From positions 4,216,001 through 4,280,000 of the forward strand of contig NZ_JAFBBO010000001.1 in the NCBI RefSeq assembly GCF_016907235.1: a stretch of DNA of 64,000 bases. The letters are read 5' to 3'. The position numbers and the translations under genes are program-made. The notes under the pieces were generated by a model. It was not told where the DNA came from. It searched no databases and was given only the letters and a program-made list of their open reading frames with translations. This document shows positions 25,461 to 33,082 of this stretch, in pieces (within the stretch, counting starts at the first letter, position 1; each line of letters opens with the position of its first letter). Source of the DNA: Oerskovia jenensis (GTDB lineage Bacteria; Actinomycetota; Actinomycetes; Actinomycetales; Cellulomonadaceae).

Positions 25461-25897
25461 GGGTCGTCGACCCCCGACGGCACGGCGACCGGCGCGCGAC
25501 CCTGCGCCCGAGGATGTGCATCGCGCAACACGTGCGGGGTTCGCTCTGGCGGTTGCGGGGTCGAGGGGGGACACTGGTCCTTGAGTGTCCCTTGGGCACT
25601 CCCTGACCGTCGTCGTCTCGGACGCCCCCACGCTACGGACCGTGGGGCCGGGGCGAGGTACGGGATTTCCCCGCACTGCGTGCAGGGTGGGGAGACCGCA
25701 TGAGGTGTGCGGGAGGACGGGGCGCCGGTTGCCACTGGGGGCGGCCGGCGCCTCCCGCACGTCCGGGCCCGCTCGGTTCTTCCTGCGCCGTCCGGCCCTG
25801 CTCGGTGCCGCCCTGTCCGGTGCCCGACGGCGTCGCACCGGTTCGCGGACCCGTCGGCCGTCCGGTGCTCGAGGGTGGCGGACCGTCGACCGCCGGG
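25393..25897. other. 505-bp region without a recognisable gene
   Basis: Between the SGNH gene and the TetR stop. It contains the tail of the 31-bp repeat and a possible terminator with 8-bp arms 25568-25575 and 25584-25591. Open frames here are Arg/Pro-rich and resemble no family. No promoter or tRNA could be assigned. Confidence 0.5.
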
Positions 25898-26467
25898 TCA
25901 GCTCCTGGAGCGCAGCGCGACCATCTCGTCGATCAGCGCGAGGAGGTCGTCGATCGAACCGGCCCGGTCCTGGTTCGCCGCCGAGGGGGCTGCGCCGCTC
26001 GCGAAGTGCTCGCTGGCCTGTGCGTAGAGGCCGTCGCCGATGAGCATGATCGCCCGGGTGAGGACGGGGTCGCCGACGACCTCGAGCACGGCGCCGGTCC
26101 AGGCGTCGTGGGCGTCGTCGAGCGCGGCGCGGGCCTGCGGGTAGCTGCCTTGCGCGAGCCGTGAGACGGCGACGTAGACGAGCTCGAAGCCGCTGTCGGA
26201 GTCGGCGGACGTCCTGATGAAGTAGTCGACCGGCCCGGCGGGCCACGAGCGCATGGTCTCGACGTCTGCGGCGGTCAGGTCGCGCAGGAGCCTCATGAGA
26301 CCTTCGGCGAGCGCGACCTTGGAGCCGAAGTGGTAGAGCAGGCCGCCCTTGGAGACGCCGGCCTCGGCGGCGACCGCGTCGAGCGTGGCTGCCCGCTCTC
26401 CCTGGGTGACGAGAAGGGTGGCGAATGCCTCGAGGACCTTGGCGCGAGCGGCAGGGGGCGGCGGCAT
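25898..26467 (-). CDS. TetR-family repressor of the adjacent MFS exporter
   Basis: 189-residue TetR regulator. The HTH lies at about residues 25-55 (AATLDAVAAEAGVSKGGLLYHF), with the GGLLYHF variant typical of multidrug-pump repressors. The ligand domain is short. It is divergent from the DHA2-type exporter at 26572; the 104-bp gap holds two adjacent operator-like palindromes. It probably represses both genes and is induced by a pump substrate. Confidence 0.88.
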   Translation of the reverse strand: MPPPPAARAKVLEAFATLLVTQGERAATLDAVAAEAGVSKGGLLYHFGSKVALAEGLMRLLRDLTAADVETMRSWPAGPVDYFIRTSADSDSGFELVYVAVSRLAQGSYPQARAALDDAHDAWTGAVLEVVGDPVLTRAIMLIGDGLYAQASEHFASGAAPSAANQDRAGSIDDLLALIDEMVALRSRS

Positions 26468-26478
26468 CTTGAAAGTGT

Positions 26479-26512
26479 ACCGTCCGGTCGGTTACTGTAC
26501 CGTCTGGACGGT
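26479..26512. promoter_or_regulatory. Tandem TetR operators between divergent regulator and exporter
   Basis: Two related sites start 20 bp apart: ACCGTCCGGTCGGT (26479-26492, imperfect) and ACCGTCTGGACGGT (26499-26512, 6-bp perfect arms around TG). They lie just upstream of the regulator start, on opposite sides of a TACTGT-like box. Confidence 0.65.
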
Positions 26513-26571
26513 TGGCAGTCCGGCGCCACAGCGCCGCCCCAGCCGTCCTCGTACGTGAAAGGACTGCTCCC

Positions 26572-28146
26572 GTGACTCTCGTCCAGGACAACCGGACGCC
26601 CCGGGACCCGAACGGCCCCCAGGGCGCCTCGACCGACCCCGCGACCTCCGGTACGCCGCTGACCCGCAGCCGCCGGTGGGTCGCGCTCGCCGTGCTCATG
26701 CTCCCCGTGCTGCTCGTCTCGATCGACAACACGGTGCTCACCTTCGCGCTGCCGCAGATCTCCGAGGCCCTGCGCCCCACGGGGACCCAGCTGCTGTGGA
26801 TGATCGACATCTACCCGCTCGTGCTCGCCGGGCTGCTCGTCTCGATGGGCTCGTTCGCCGACCGCATCGGGCGGCGCAGGCTGCTGCTCGTCGGAGCCGT
26901 CGGCTTCGCCGCGGTCTCGGTCGTCGCGGCCTACGCGCCGAGCGCCGAGGCGCTGGTCGCGTCGCGGGCAGGGCTCGGGTTCTTCGGCGCCATGATCATG
27001 CCGCCGACGCTCTCGCTGCTGCGCAACATCTTCACCGACCGTGAGGAGCGCCGGCTCGCGATCGCCATCTGGGCCGCAGGCTTCGCTGCCGGCAACGCGA
27101 TCGGCCCGATCGCGGGCGGTTTCCTGCTCGAGCACTCGTGGTGGGGCTCGGTCTTCCTGCTCGCGGTCCCCGTGCTGCTGCTCCTCCTGGTCCTCGCGCC
27201 GATCTTCGTGCCCGAGTCCAAGGACGCGAACCCCGGCCGGGTCGACGTCGTCTCGATCGTGCTCTCGATGGCGACCATGGCGCCGATCGTGCTCGGCATC
27301 AAGACCCTCGCCAAGTCCGGACCCAACGCGCTCGCCGTGGGTGCGATCGTCCTCGGGATCGTCGCCGGGTGGGTGTTCGTGCGTCGTCAGCTCGGGCGAC
27401 CCGACCCCATGATCGACGTCCGCCTGTTCCGCCGGGGCGAGTTCTCCGGTGCGGTCGTGATCAACCTGCTGTCGGTGTTCTCGCTCGTGGGCTTCCTGTT
27501 CTTCGTGTCGCAGGACGTCCAGCTCGTCCTCGGCCTGAGCCCCATGAAGGCCGGCTACGCGCTGCTGCCGGGACTGGCCGCGATGATCGTCGCGGGCCTG
27601 CTCGTCGTGCGGGTGGTGCGCAGGGTTCGCCCGTCGTTCGTGGTCGGTGTCGCACTCCTGTTCGCCGCCGCGGGCTACGCGATCGTGGCTCTGAGCGCGG
27701 GTTCGAGCACGCTCACGGTGCTCGTCGTCGCGTTCGTGGTCCTCGCGATCGGGATCGGCGCGGCCGAGACCGTGTCGAACGACCTGATCGTCTCGGCCGT
27801 CCCCGCGGACAAGGCAGGGGCTGCCTCGGCGATCTCGGAGACCGCGTACGAGGTCGGCGCCGTGCTGGGCACGGCCGTCCTCGGGAGCATCCTCACGGCG
27901 TCCTACCACCGCAACGTCGTCGTGCCCGACGGGGTGCCCGCCGCGGACGCGACCGCTGCCGCCGAGACCCTCGGCGGCGCGACGCAGGTCGCCGAGACCC
28001 TGCCCACGGATCAGGCCCAGGCACTGCTGGCCTCGGCTCACGAGGCCTTCGGCAGCGGCGTGGGGACCACGTCGTGGATCGGCTTCGGGCTCATGCTCGT
28101 GGCGGCCACGATCGCGCTCGTGGCGCTGCGCTCCGCGCGGGCCTGA
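26572..28146 (+). CDS. MFS drug exporter, DHA2 family (14 TM)
   Basis: 524-residue membrane transporter with 14 predicted helices. Motif D1 and the TM1 signature LLVSIDNTVLTFALPQIS, motif A GSFADRIGRRRLLL and motif C-like AAGNAIGPIAGGFLLEHSWW place it with LfrA/SmvA-type exporters, which extrude quaternary ammonium compounds, dyes and fluoroquinolones (known for relatives). The GTG start at 26572 has AAAGGA upstream. It is divergent from its TetR regulator. Substrate unknown. Confidence 0.9.
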   Translation: MTLVQDNRTPRDPNGPQGASTDPATSGTPLTRSRRWVALAVLMLPVLLVSIDNTVLTFALPQISEALRPTGTQLLWMIDIYPLVLAGLLVSMGSFADRIGRRRLLLVGAVGFAAVSVVAAYAPSAEALVASRAGLGFFGAMIMPPTLSLLRNIFTDREERRLAIAIWAAGFAAGNAIGPIAGGFLLEHSWWGSVFLLAVPVLLLLLVLAPIFVPESKDANPGRVDVVSIVLSMATMAPIVLGIKTLAKSGPNALAVGAIVLGIVAGWVFVRRQLGRPDPMIDVRLFRRGEFSGAVVINLLSVFSLVGFLFFVSQDVQLVLGLSPMKAGYALLPGLAAMIVAGLLVVRVVRRVRPSFVVGVALLFAAAGYAIVALSAGSSTLTVLVVAFVVLAIGIGAAETVSNDLIVSAVPADKAGAASAISETAYEVGAVLGTAVLGSILTASYHRNVVVPDGVPAADATAAAETLGGATQVAETLPTDQAQALLASAHEAFGSGVGTTSWIGFGLMLVAATIALVALRSARA

Positions 28147-28228
28147 TCCTCCGCGCCGGACATTCACCCGGGTGCCTGTGAGCGTGCCCACTGGCATCCG
28201 GGTGGGGGATCGGGAAGTGTGAGAGGTG

Positions 28229-28384
28229 ATGAGTCGCCTTCGCACCACCCCGTCCCACGGGGCCCGACGCGTGCTGGTCGGGCCCGACGGCCTCGGTGCG
28301 CCCGTGGCCGGAGGATCCGGCGTCGACGTGCGCCGGATGCTGCTGGACGTCGGGGCGGGGCCCTCGCGAGGCGCCGAGCGGTGA
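28229..28384 (+). CDS. Possible 51-residue small protein, unrecognised
   Basis: A short frame from ATG at 28229 to TGA at 28384 lies in the 323-bp gap between the MFS gene and the YceI-like gene. Its translation (Arg/Gly/Val-rich, no membrane segment) resembles no family I know. GAGAGG is only two bases before the ATG, which is too close for a good ribosome site. Codon use is G/C-rich at third positions but less extreme than in neighbours. It may be chance; the rest of the gap shows nothing else. Confidence 0.2.
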   Translation: MSRLRTTPSHGARRVLVGPDGLGAPVAGGSGVDVRRMLLDVGAGPSRGAER

Positions 28385-28469
28385 GGGACCCGTGAGCGAT
28401 CCTGCCGGACCCGGTGAATCGGACCTCGACGGTCCGGAAGTCGGCACGCGGCACGGCAGAATACGGGGC

Positions 28470-29186
28470 ATGAGCAGAGGTGCCCGGTGGATCCTCGTCG
28501 CGGTCGTCGCGGCGCTGGTGATCGTGCTCGCCGGGCCGTACGTCGTCGCCCGCATCTCGGCGGGCAACCCGCCCCCTCCGCTCGGTCTCCAGACCCCGGG
28601 CGAGAGCGCCCTGCCGACCGAGTCGCCGGATCCTGGACCGTTCGACCCGGACGGTACGTGGGTCGTGAGCCCTGGCTCCCAGGCGGGGTACCGGGTCGAG
28701 GAGGTCCTCTCCGGCGAGAAGGGCACGGTCGTGGGCCGCACCGAGGCAGTGGGTGGGACGCTCGTGGTCACGGACGGCGAGCTCGCCCGGGCCGACGTCA
28801 CGGTGGACACGGCCTCGATCGCGAGCGACAGCGTGGTGCGCGACGACGCGTTCCGGCGCATCCTCGAGACCGAGGTGTTTCCCAACGCGGTGTTCATCCT
28901 CACCGAACCGGTCGATCTCACGGGGATCGAGAACCGGGACGAGCCCTTGACGATCACGGCGCGGGGCACCCTCACGATCCGGGACGTGACCGAGCCGGTG
29001 AACGTGACGCTCGAGGCGAGGCGGTCGGGTGACGGGGTCCAGGTGAGCGGAGCCATCCCGGTGACGTTCGCCGACTACGGCGTGCACGTGCCGGAGCTGC
29101 CGTTCGTGACGCTCGACCCGTCGGGGACGGTCGAGATGCTCCTCCGGCTCGAGCGGGGCGCGGCGGTCCAGACCCCGGCTCCCTGA
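28470..29186 (+). CDS. Membrane-anchored YceI-like domain protein
   Basis: 238-residue protein. One N-terminal membrane helix (WILVAVVAALVIVLAGPYVV, about residues 7-26) is followed by a Pro-rich spacer and a lipocalin-like YceI domain: GSQAGYRVEEVLSG, DVTVDTASIASDSVVRDDAF, FPNAVFILTEP and DVTEPVNVTLEA. YceI proteins bind isoprenoid-like lipids. The domain would face outside the membrane. The ATG at 28470 follows CAGAAT by seven bases (leaderless layout); a GTG at 28392 with GAGGGA before it is an alternative that would add 26 residues before the helix. Confidence 0.8.
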   Translation: MSRGARWILVAVVAALVIVLAGPYVVARISAGNPPPPLGLQTPGESALPTESPDPGPFDPDGTWVVSPGSQAGYRVEEVLSGEKGTVVGRTEAVGGTLVVTDGELARADVTVDTASIASDSVVRDDAFRRILETEVFPNAVFILTEPVDLTGIENRDEPLTITARGTLTIRDVTEPVNVTLEARRSGDGVQVSGAIPVTFADYGVHVPELPFVTLDPSGTVEMLLRLERGAAVQTPAP

Positions 29187-29238
29187 CTCCGGCTCGCCGC
29201 CGGACCCTGCGGGGGTCGACGCCGGACCCCGCTCGTGG

Positions 29239-29262
29239 TTAAAGTTCGGTATGCCGAACTTT
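29239..29262 (+). promoter_or_regulatory. MntR-type operator overlapping leaderless start of the metal uptake operon
   Basis: A 22-bp palindrome, 29241-29262, has 9-bp perfect arms AAAGTTCGG and CCGAACTTT around TATG. It resembles known DtxR/MntR-family operators (TTCGGyATrCCGAA core). The ATG of the binding-protein gene (29251) lies in its centre. A TAAAGT box (29240-29245) ends five bases before that ATG and no ribosome site exists, so repressor binding would cover the transcription start itself. Confidence 0.75.
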
Positions 29263-30219
29263 CAACTTCGTCGAGGGGTGACACCCTTCCTCGGAGGGCT
29301 CACCGCACTGTTCCTCGTCGCAGGCTGCACCGCCGGCAGCCCCCAGGGCGAGGCCGCGCCGGGGGAGGGCCTCGTCGCCGGGGCGAGCGACGCCGTCGGG
29401 CCCCTGCAGGTCCTGACCACCTTCACCGTCCTGGCGGACATGGCCCGCGAGGTCGGTGGGGACCACGTCGAGGTCGCGTCCCTGACCAAGGTCGGCGCCG
29501 AGATCCACGGCTACGAGCCCACACCCGCGGACCTGCGCCGCGCCGCGAGCGCTGACCTGGTCCTGGACAACGGGCTCGGGCTCGAGAAGTGGTTCGAACC
29601 GTTCGTCGCGCGGCTCGACGCTCCGCACGTCACGGTCTCCGAGGGCGTCGAGGTGATCGAGATCGGTTCCGGCGCGTACGACGGGCGCCCCAACCCGCAC
29701 GCCTGGATGTCGCCCGTCAACGGCGCGATCTACGCGCGCAACATCGGCGAGGCCTTCGCCGCGGCCGACCCCGCGCACGCGGCGGACTACCGCGCGAACG
29801 CAGCCGACTACGCCGAGCGCATCGACGCCGTGGGTCGTGAGCTCGCGGCCGAGGTCGACCAGGTCCCGGCCGGCTCGCGCGCGCTCGTCACGTGCGAGGG
29901 GGCCTTCTCCTACCTGGCGCGCGACGTCGGGCTCGACGAGAAGTTCCTGTGGCCCGTCAACGCCGACCAGCAGGGCACGCCGCAGCAGGTCGCGCGCGTC
30001 ATCGACTACGTCCGGGACAACGACGTGCGCGCCGTGTTCTGCGAGACGACGGTCTCGGCCGCGGCCCAGCGGCAGGTCGCCGCGGAGACGGGTGCGACCT
30101 ACGCGGGCACGCTCTACGTCGACTCGCTGTCCCGGCCCGACGGCGTCGTCCCCACCTATCTCGACCTCCTCGCCCACGACGCGCGCGTCATCAGCGACGG
30201 GCTGCGGGGCGAGTCGTGA
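29251..30219 (+). CDS. Manganese/iron-type ABC substrate-binding lipoprotein (cluster A-I)
   Basis: 322-residue extracellular metal-binding lipoprotein with lipobox LVAGC (lipidated Cys26). The four expected ligands are visible: His in EIHGYEPTP, His in PNPHAWMSP, Glu in TCEGAFSYLA and Asp in LYVDSLSRPDG. This His-His-Glu-Asp set is the Mn/Fe type (PsaA/MntC), not the zinc type with a third His. It is first gene of an operon with an ATPase, a permease and, just beyond, an MntR-like regulator. Alternative start: none with a better signal peptide. Confidence 0.9.
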   Translation: MPNFQLRRGVTPFLGGLTALFLVAGCTAGSPQGEAAPGEGLVAGASDAVGPLQVLTTFTVLADMAREVGGDHVEVASLTKVGAEIHGYEPTPADLRRAASADLVLDNGLGLEKWFEPFVARLDAPHVTVSEGVEVIEIGSGAYDGRPNPHAWMSPVNGAIYARNIGEAFAAADPAHAADYRANAADYAERIDAVGRELAAEVDQVPAGSRALVTCEGAFSYLARDVGLDEKFLWPVNADQQGTPQQVARVIDYVRDNDVRAVFCETTVSAAAQRQVAAETGATYAGTLYVDSLSRPDGVVPTYLDLLAHDARVISDGLRGES

Positions 30220-30329
30220 CGAGCGCTCGCCGGGTGACCGTGGGGGAGACCCGTGACCCGGCCACCACCCGACCCGACACCTCGCTCGCCGCCCGACCAG
30301 ATGCCCGACCCGACGACCTGGAGCCGCAC

Positions 30330-31262
30330 ATGGACCCCACGCCCGCCCTCGACGTCCGCGGGCTCACCGTCCGCTACCGCGAGGTGCTCGCGCTCGAGGA
30401 CGTGGGGCTCTCGCTCGCGCCCGGCACCGTGACCGGGCTGATCGGGGCCAACGGCTCGGGCAAGTCGACGCTGTTCCGCTCGGTCATGGGCATGACGCGC
30501 GGCAACGGCGTGACCCGGGCCGGGGACGTGCGGATCTACGGCCGGGACGCTGACGCGGCGCGCAAGGACGGGCTGGTCGGCTACGTGCCGCAGTCCGAGG
30601 ACGTCGACTGGGCGTTCCCGGTCGACGTGCGCGACGTCGTGACCATGGGCCGCTACGGGGGCCTCGGGCCCACGCGGCGTGCGCGCGCCGAGGATCGCCG
30701 GGCCGTGGCCGAGGCCCTGGAACGGGTGGGGCTCACGGACCTCGCGCACCGCCAGATCGGCCGGTTGTCCGGCGGCCAGCGCAAGCGGGTCTTCGTGGCG
30801 CGCGCGATCGCGCAGGGTGCGCGGCTGCTGCTGCTCGACGAGCCGTTCGCCGGGGTCGACAAGGTCTCCGAGGCGCAGATCACCGCGGTGCTGCGCGGGC
30901 TCGCGGACGTGGGGGTCGCGGTGCTCGTCTCGACGCACGACCTGTCCTCGCTGCCCGACCTCGTCGACGACGCGATCCTGCTCCAACGGCGCGTCATCAT
31001 GACCGGGCCGCCCGACGTGGTGCTGCGCCCCGAGAACCTCGCCCGCACGTTCGGGATCGACCCGCTCGCGGCGACCCGGGGCGCGATGGACACGGTCGGC
31101 ACGACGGACACGACCGACCCGGCCGACCCGGCCGACCCGGCCGACCCGGCCGACCCGGCCGACCCGGCCGACGGCGCCGACCCGGCCGACGGCGCCGCAC
31201 CCGCCCCGTCCCCCCTGTCGGCGCCGCACGGCTCCGCGACGACCGAAGGAGCCGCCCGATGA
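30330..31262 (+). CDS. Metal ABC transporter ATP-binding protein (MntB/ZnuC type)
   Basis: 310 residues if started at the ATG at 30330, which has GGAG six bases upstream; a GTG at 30216 overlapping the previous stop (GTGA) would add 38 residues of disordered sequence. It has Walker A GANGSGKSTL, Q-loop YVPQSEDVDW (the DVDW after the Q-loop is typical of the Mn/Zn group), signature LSGGQRKRVFVARAI, Walker B LLLLDEPFAGVD and switch His VSTHD. The C-terminal 50 residues are a low-complexity (DPA)n tail encoded by a 9-bp tandem repeat. The stop overlaps the permease ATG. Confidence 0.88.
   Translation: MDPTPALDVRGLTVRYREVLALEDVGLSLAPGTVTGLIGANGSGKSTLFRSVMGMTRGNGVTRAGDVRIYGRDADAARKDGLVGYVPQSEDVDWAFPVDVRDVVTMGRYGGLGPTRRARAEDRRAVAEALERVGLTDLAHRQIGRLSGGQRKRVFVARAIAQGARLLLLDEPFAGVDKVSEAQITAVLRGLADVGVAVLVSTHDLSSLPDLVDDAILLQRRVIMTGPPDVVLRPENLARTFGIDPLAATRGAMDTVGTTDTTDPADPADPADPADPADPADGADPADGAAPAPSPLSAPHGSATTEGAAR
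31116..31196 (+). repeat. 9-bp tandem repeat encoding a (Asp-Pro-Ala)n tail
   Basis: Six perfect copies of GACCCGGCC (31116-31169), then alternating GACGGCGCC, GACCCGGCC, GACGGCGCC to 31196; nine in-frame units at the C-terminus of the ATPase gene. Copy number changes would preserve the frame. Confidence 0.9.
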
Positions 31263-32161
31263 ACCCGCTCGACCTGCTCGCCGCCGCGGGGACGTGGCTC
31301 GCGGCGCCCCTCGAGTACGAGTTCGTGCAGCGAGCGCTGCTGGTCGCGGTCGTCGCGAGCATCGTGTGCGCGCTCCTGAGCTGCTGGCTCATCATGATCG
31401 GCTGGTCGCTGCTCGGCGACGCGGTCTCGCACGCGGTGCTGCCGGGCGTCGTGCTGTCCTACATCGTGGGGGTGCCGTTCGCGGTGGGTGCGCTCGTGTT
31501 CGGGATCGGGGCGGTCGCGCTGATCGGCACGGTCCGGGACACGAGCCGGCTCAAGGAGGACGCGGCGATCGGCGTGGTCTTCACGACGCTGTTCGCGATC
31601 GGGATCGTGCTCGTCTCGGTCACGCCGAGCCAGATCGACCTGGGGCACATCCTGTTCGGCAACATGCTCGGGATCACGGACACGGACCTGTGGCAGGTCG
31701 TGGTGCTGGGGGCGCTGACGACCGTGGTGCTCGTGCTCAAGCGACGGGACCTGACGTTGTTCGCGTTCGACCCGGTCCACGCGCACGCGGTGGGCATCTC
31801 GCCGCGCCGGTTGTCCGCGCTGCTGCTCGGCTCGCTCGCGCTGACCGTGGTGGTCGCGCTCCAGGCGGTCGGGGTCGTGCTCGTCGTCGCCCTGGTCATC
31901 ACGCCGGGGGCGACGGCCTACCTGCTGGTCGACCGCATGTCGCGCATGCTCGTGGTCGCACCGCTCGTCGCGGTGGGGTGCGCGGTCGTCGGGATCTACG
32001 CGAGCTACTACCTCGACACGGCGAGCGCCGCGACGATCGTGGTGGCGCAGGGCGTGGTGTTCGCGGTCGCGTACGTGGTGCACCTGGCGCGGCGCCCGCG
32101 CGTGGCGCAGGCCGTGGGCCCGACGGCGGAGCGCGAGCCCGCGGAGCTGGTCGCCGGGTGA
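31259..32161 (+). CDS. Metal ABC transporter permease (ABC-3 family)
   Basis: 300-residue polytopic permease with eight to nine helices of the ZnuB/MntC/SitC family. It has the conserved SLLGDAVSHAVLPGV, RLKEDAAIGVVFTTLFAIGIVL, FDPVHAHAVGI and ALVITPGATAYLL. It transports the metal delivered by the upstream lipoprotein. The ATG overlaps the ATPase stop (ATGA). Only one permease gene is present, so it should act as a homodimer. Confidence 0.92.
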   Translation: MNPLDLLAAAGTWLAAPLEYEFVQRALLVAVVASIVCALLSCWLIMIGWSLLGDAVSHAVLPGVVLSYIVGVPFAVGALVFGIGAVALIGTVRDTSRLKEDAAIGVVFTTLFAIGIVLVSVTPSQIDLGHILFGNMLGITDTDLWQVVVLGALTTVVLVLKRRDLTLFAFDPVHAHAVGISPRRLSALLLGSLALTVVVALQAVGVVLVVALVITPGATAYLLVDRMSRMLVVAPLVAVGCAVVGIYASYYLDTASAATIVVAQGVVFAVAYVVHLARRPRVAQAVGPTAEREPAELVAG

Positions 32162-32264
32162 GCGGGCCGGGGTGGGTGCTGTGCGGGCGGTCGACCGGTG
32201 CCGAGGTGCGCCGGGGCGTCCGGACCTCGGTCCGCCCGGCCCCCGTGGAGAGCCGTGAAATAGA

Positions 32265-32978
32265 GTGAGCGCCGTGGACCATCCCCTCGACCTGACCTCA
32301 GTCGCCCAGGACTACCTCAAGGTGGTGTGGTCGGCGCAGGAGTGGTCCGACGAGCCCGTGACCACGAAGCTCCTCGCGGACCGCCTCGGTGTCGGGGCCT
32401 CGACGGTCTCGGAGACCGTGCGTCGACTGTCCTCGCAGGGCCTGCTGGTGCACGCGCGCTACGGCGCGATCGAGCTCACGGACCTGGGGCGCGCGCACGC
32501 GGTCGCCATGGTCCGGCGGCACCGCATCCTCGAGACGTACCTGGTCTCGGAGCTGGGGTACTCGTGGGACGAGGTGCACGACGAGGCCGAGGTCCTCGAG
32601 CACGCGGTCTCGGACCTCATGCTCGACCGCATCGACGCGCTGCTCGGCCACCCGACGCGCGACCCGCACGGCGACCCCATCCCGACGGCCTCGGGTCATG
32701 TCCCGCGCCCGGCGGCGATCCGGCTCTCGGAGCTCGACGCGGGGGCGTGCGCGGTCGTCGCGCGGATCTCTGACTCGGACCCGGACGTGCTGCGCTATCT
32801 CGCGGAGCTGGGGCTGGGGCTCGACGCCGAGGTCTGCGTGCACGAGCGGCGCGAGTACGCGGGCACCATGGCCATCACGTGGGGGAGCGACGAGAGCCCC
32901 GTGCACCTGGGGCTCCCGGCGGCGTCCCGCGTGTGGGTCGTGCCGCAGGCCCTCGCGGGGGACCGCGGCCCGGTCTAG
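32265..32978 (+). CDS. mntR: MntR-like metalloregulator (DtxR family)
   Basis: 237-residue regulator: winged helix (TTKLLADRLGVGASTVSETVRRL), dimerisation/metal domain (about 75-145) and a C-terminal FeoA/SH3-like domain (SELDAGACAVVARISDS onward). Primary metal-site positions read AQDYL, where DtxR has a Met, and EAEVLEH, where DtxR has a Cys. Asp and Glu at these places are the Bacillus MntR pattern, pointing to manganese rather than iron sensing. It probably represses the metal-uptake operon through the operator at 29241. GTG at 32265 is used; GTG at 32274 fits a TAGAGT box seven bases away and may be a leaderless start. Confidence 0.85.
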   Translation: MSAVDHPLDLTSVAQDYLKVVWSAQEWSDEPVTTKLLADRLGVGASTVSETVRRLSSQGLLVHARYGAIELTDLGRAHAVAMVRRHRILETYLVSELGYSWDEVHDEAEVLEHAVSDLMLDRIDALLGHPTRDPHGDPIPTASGHVPRPAAIRLSELDAGACAVVARISDSDPDVLRYLAELGLGLDAEVCVHERREYAGTMAITWGSDESPVHLGLPAASRVWVVPQALAGDRGPV

Positions 32979-33025
32979 ACTGGCGTTCTTCCCGCTTCAC
33001 GCTGCCGACGGTGCCAGCGACCGGC

Positions 33026-33039
33026 TCGAATCGATTCGA
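33026..33039. promoter_or_regulatory. 14-bp perfect palindrome in the leader of the MFS gene
   Basis: TCGAATCGATTCGA lies 44 bp upstream of the MFS start and about 45 bp after a TAGACT box (32976-32981). Possible operator; no regulator gene is adjacent to assign it to. Confidence 0.35.
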
Positions 33040-33082
33040 TCCACCGCATCCTGCTCCCGAACACCCTCGAAAGGGTCCCGCC

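Noticed and set aside
25585-26043. Open frames on the + strand across the TetR gene and the empty region
   Set aside because: They are shadows of the high-GC minus-strand TetR gene or Arg-rich noise, with no ribosome site or domain.
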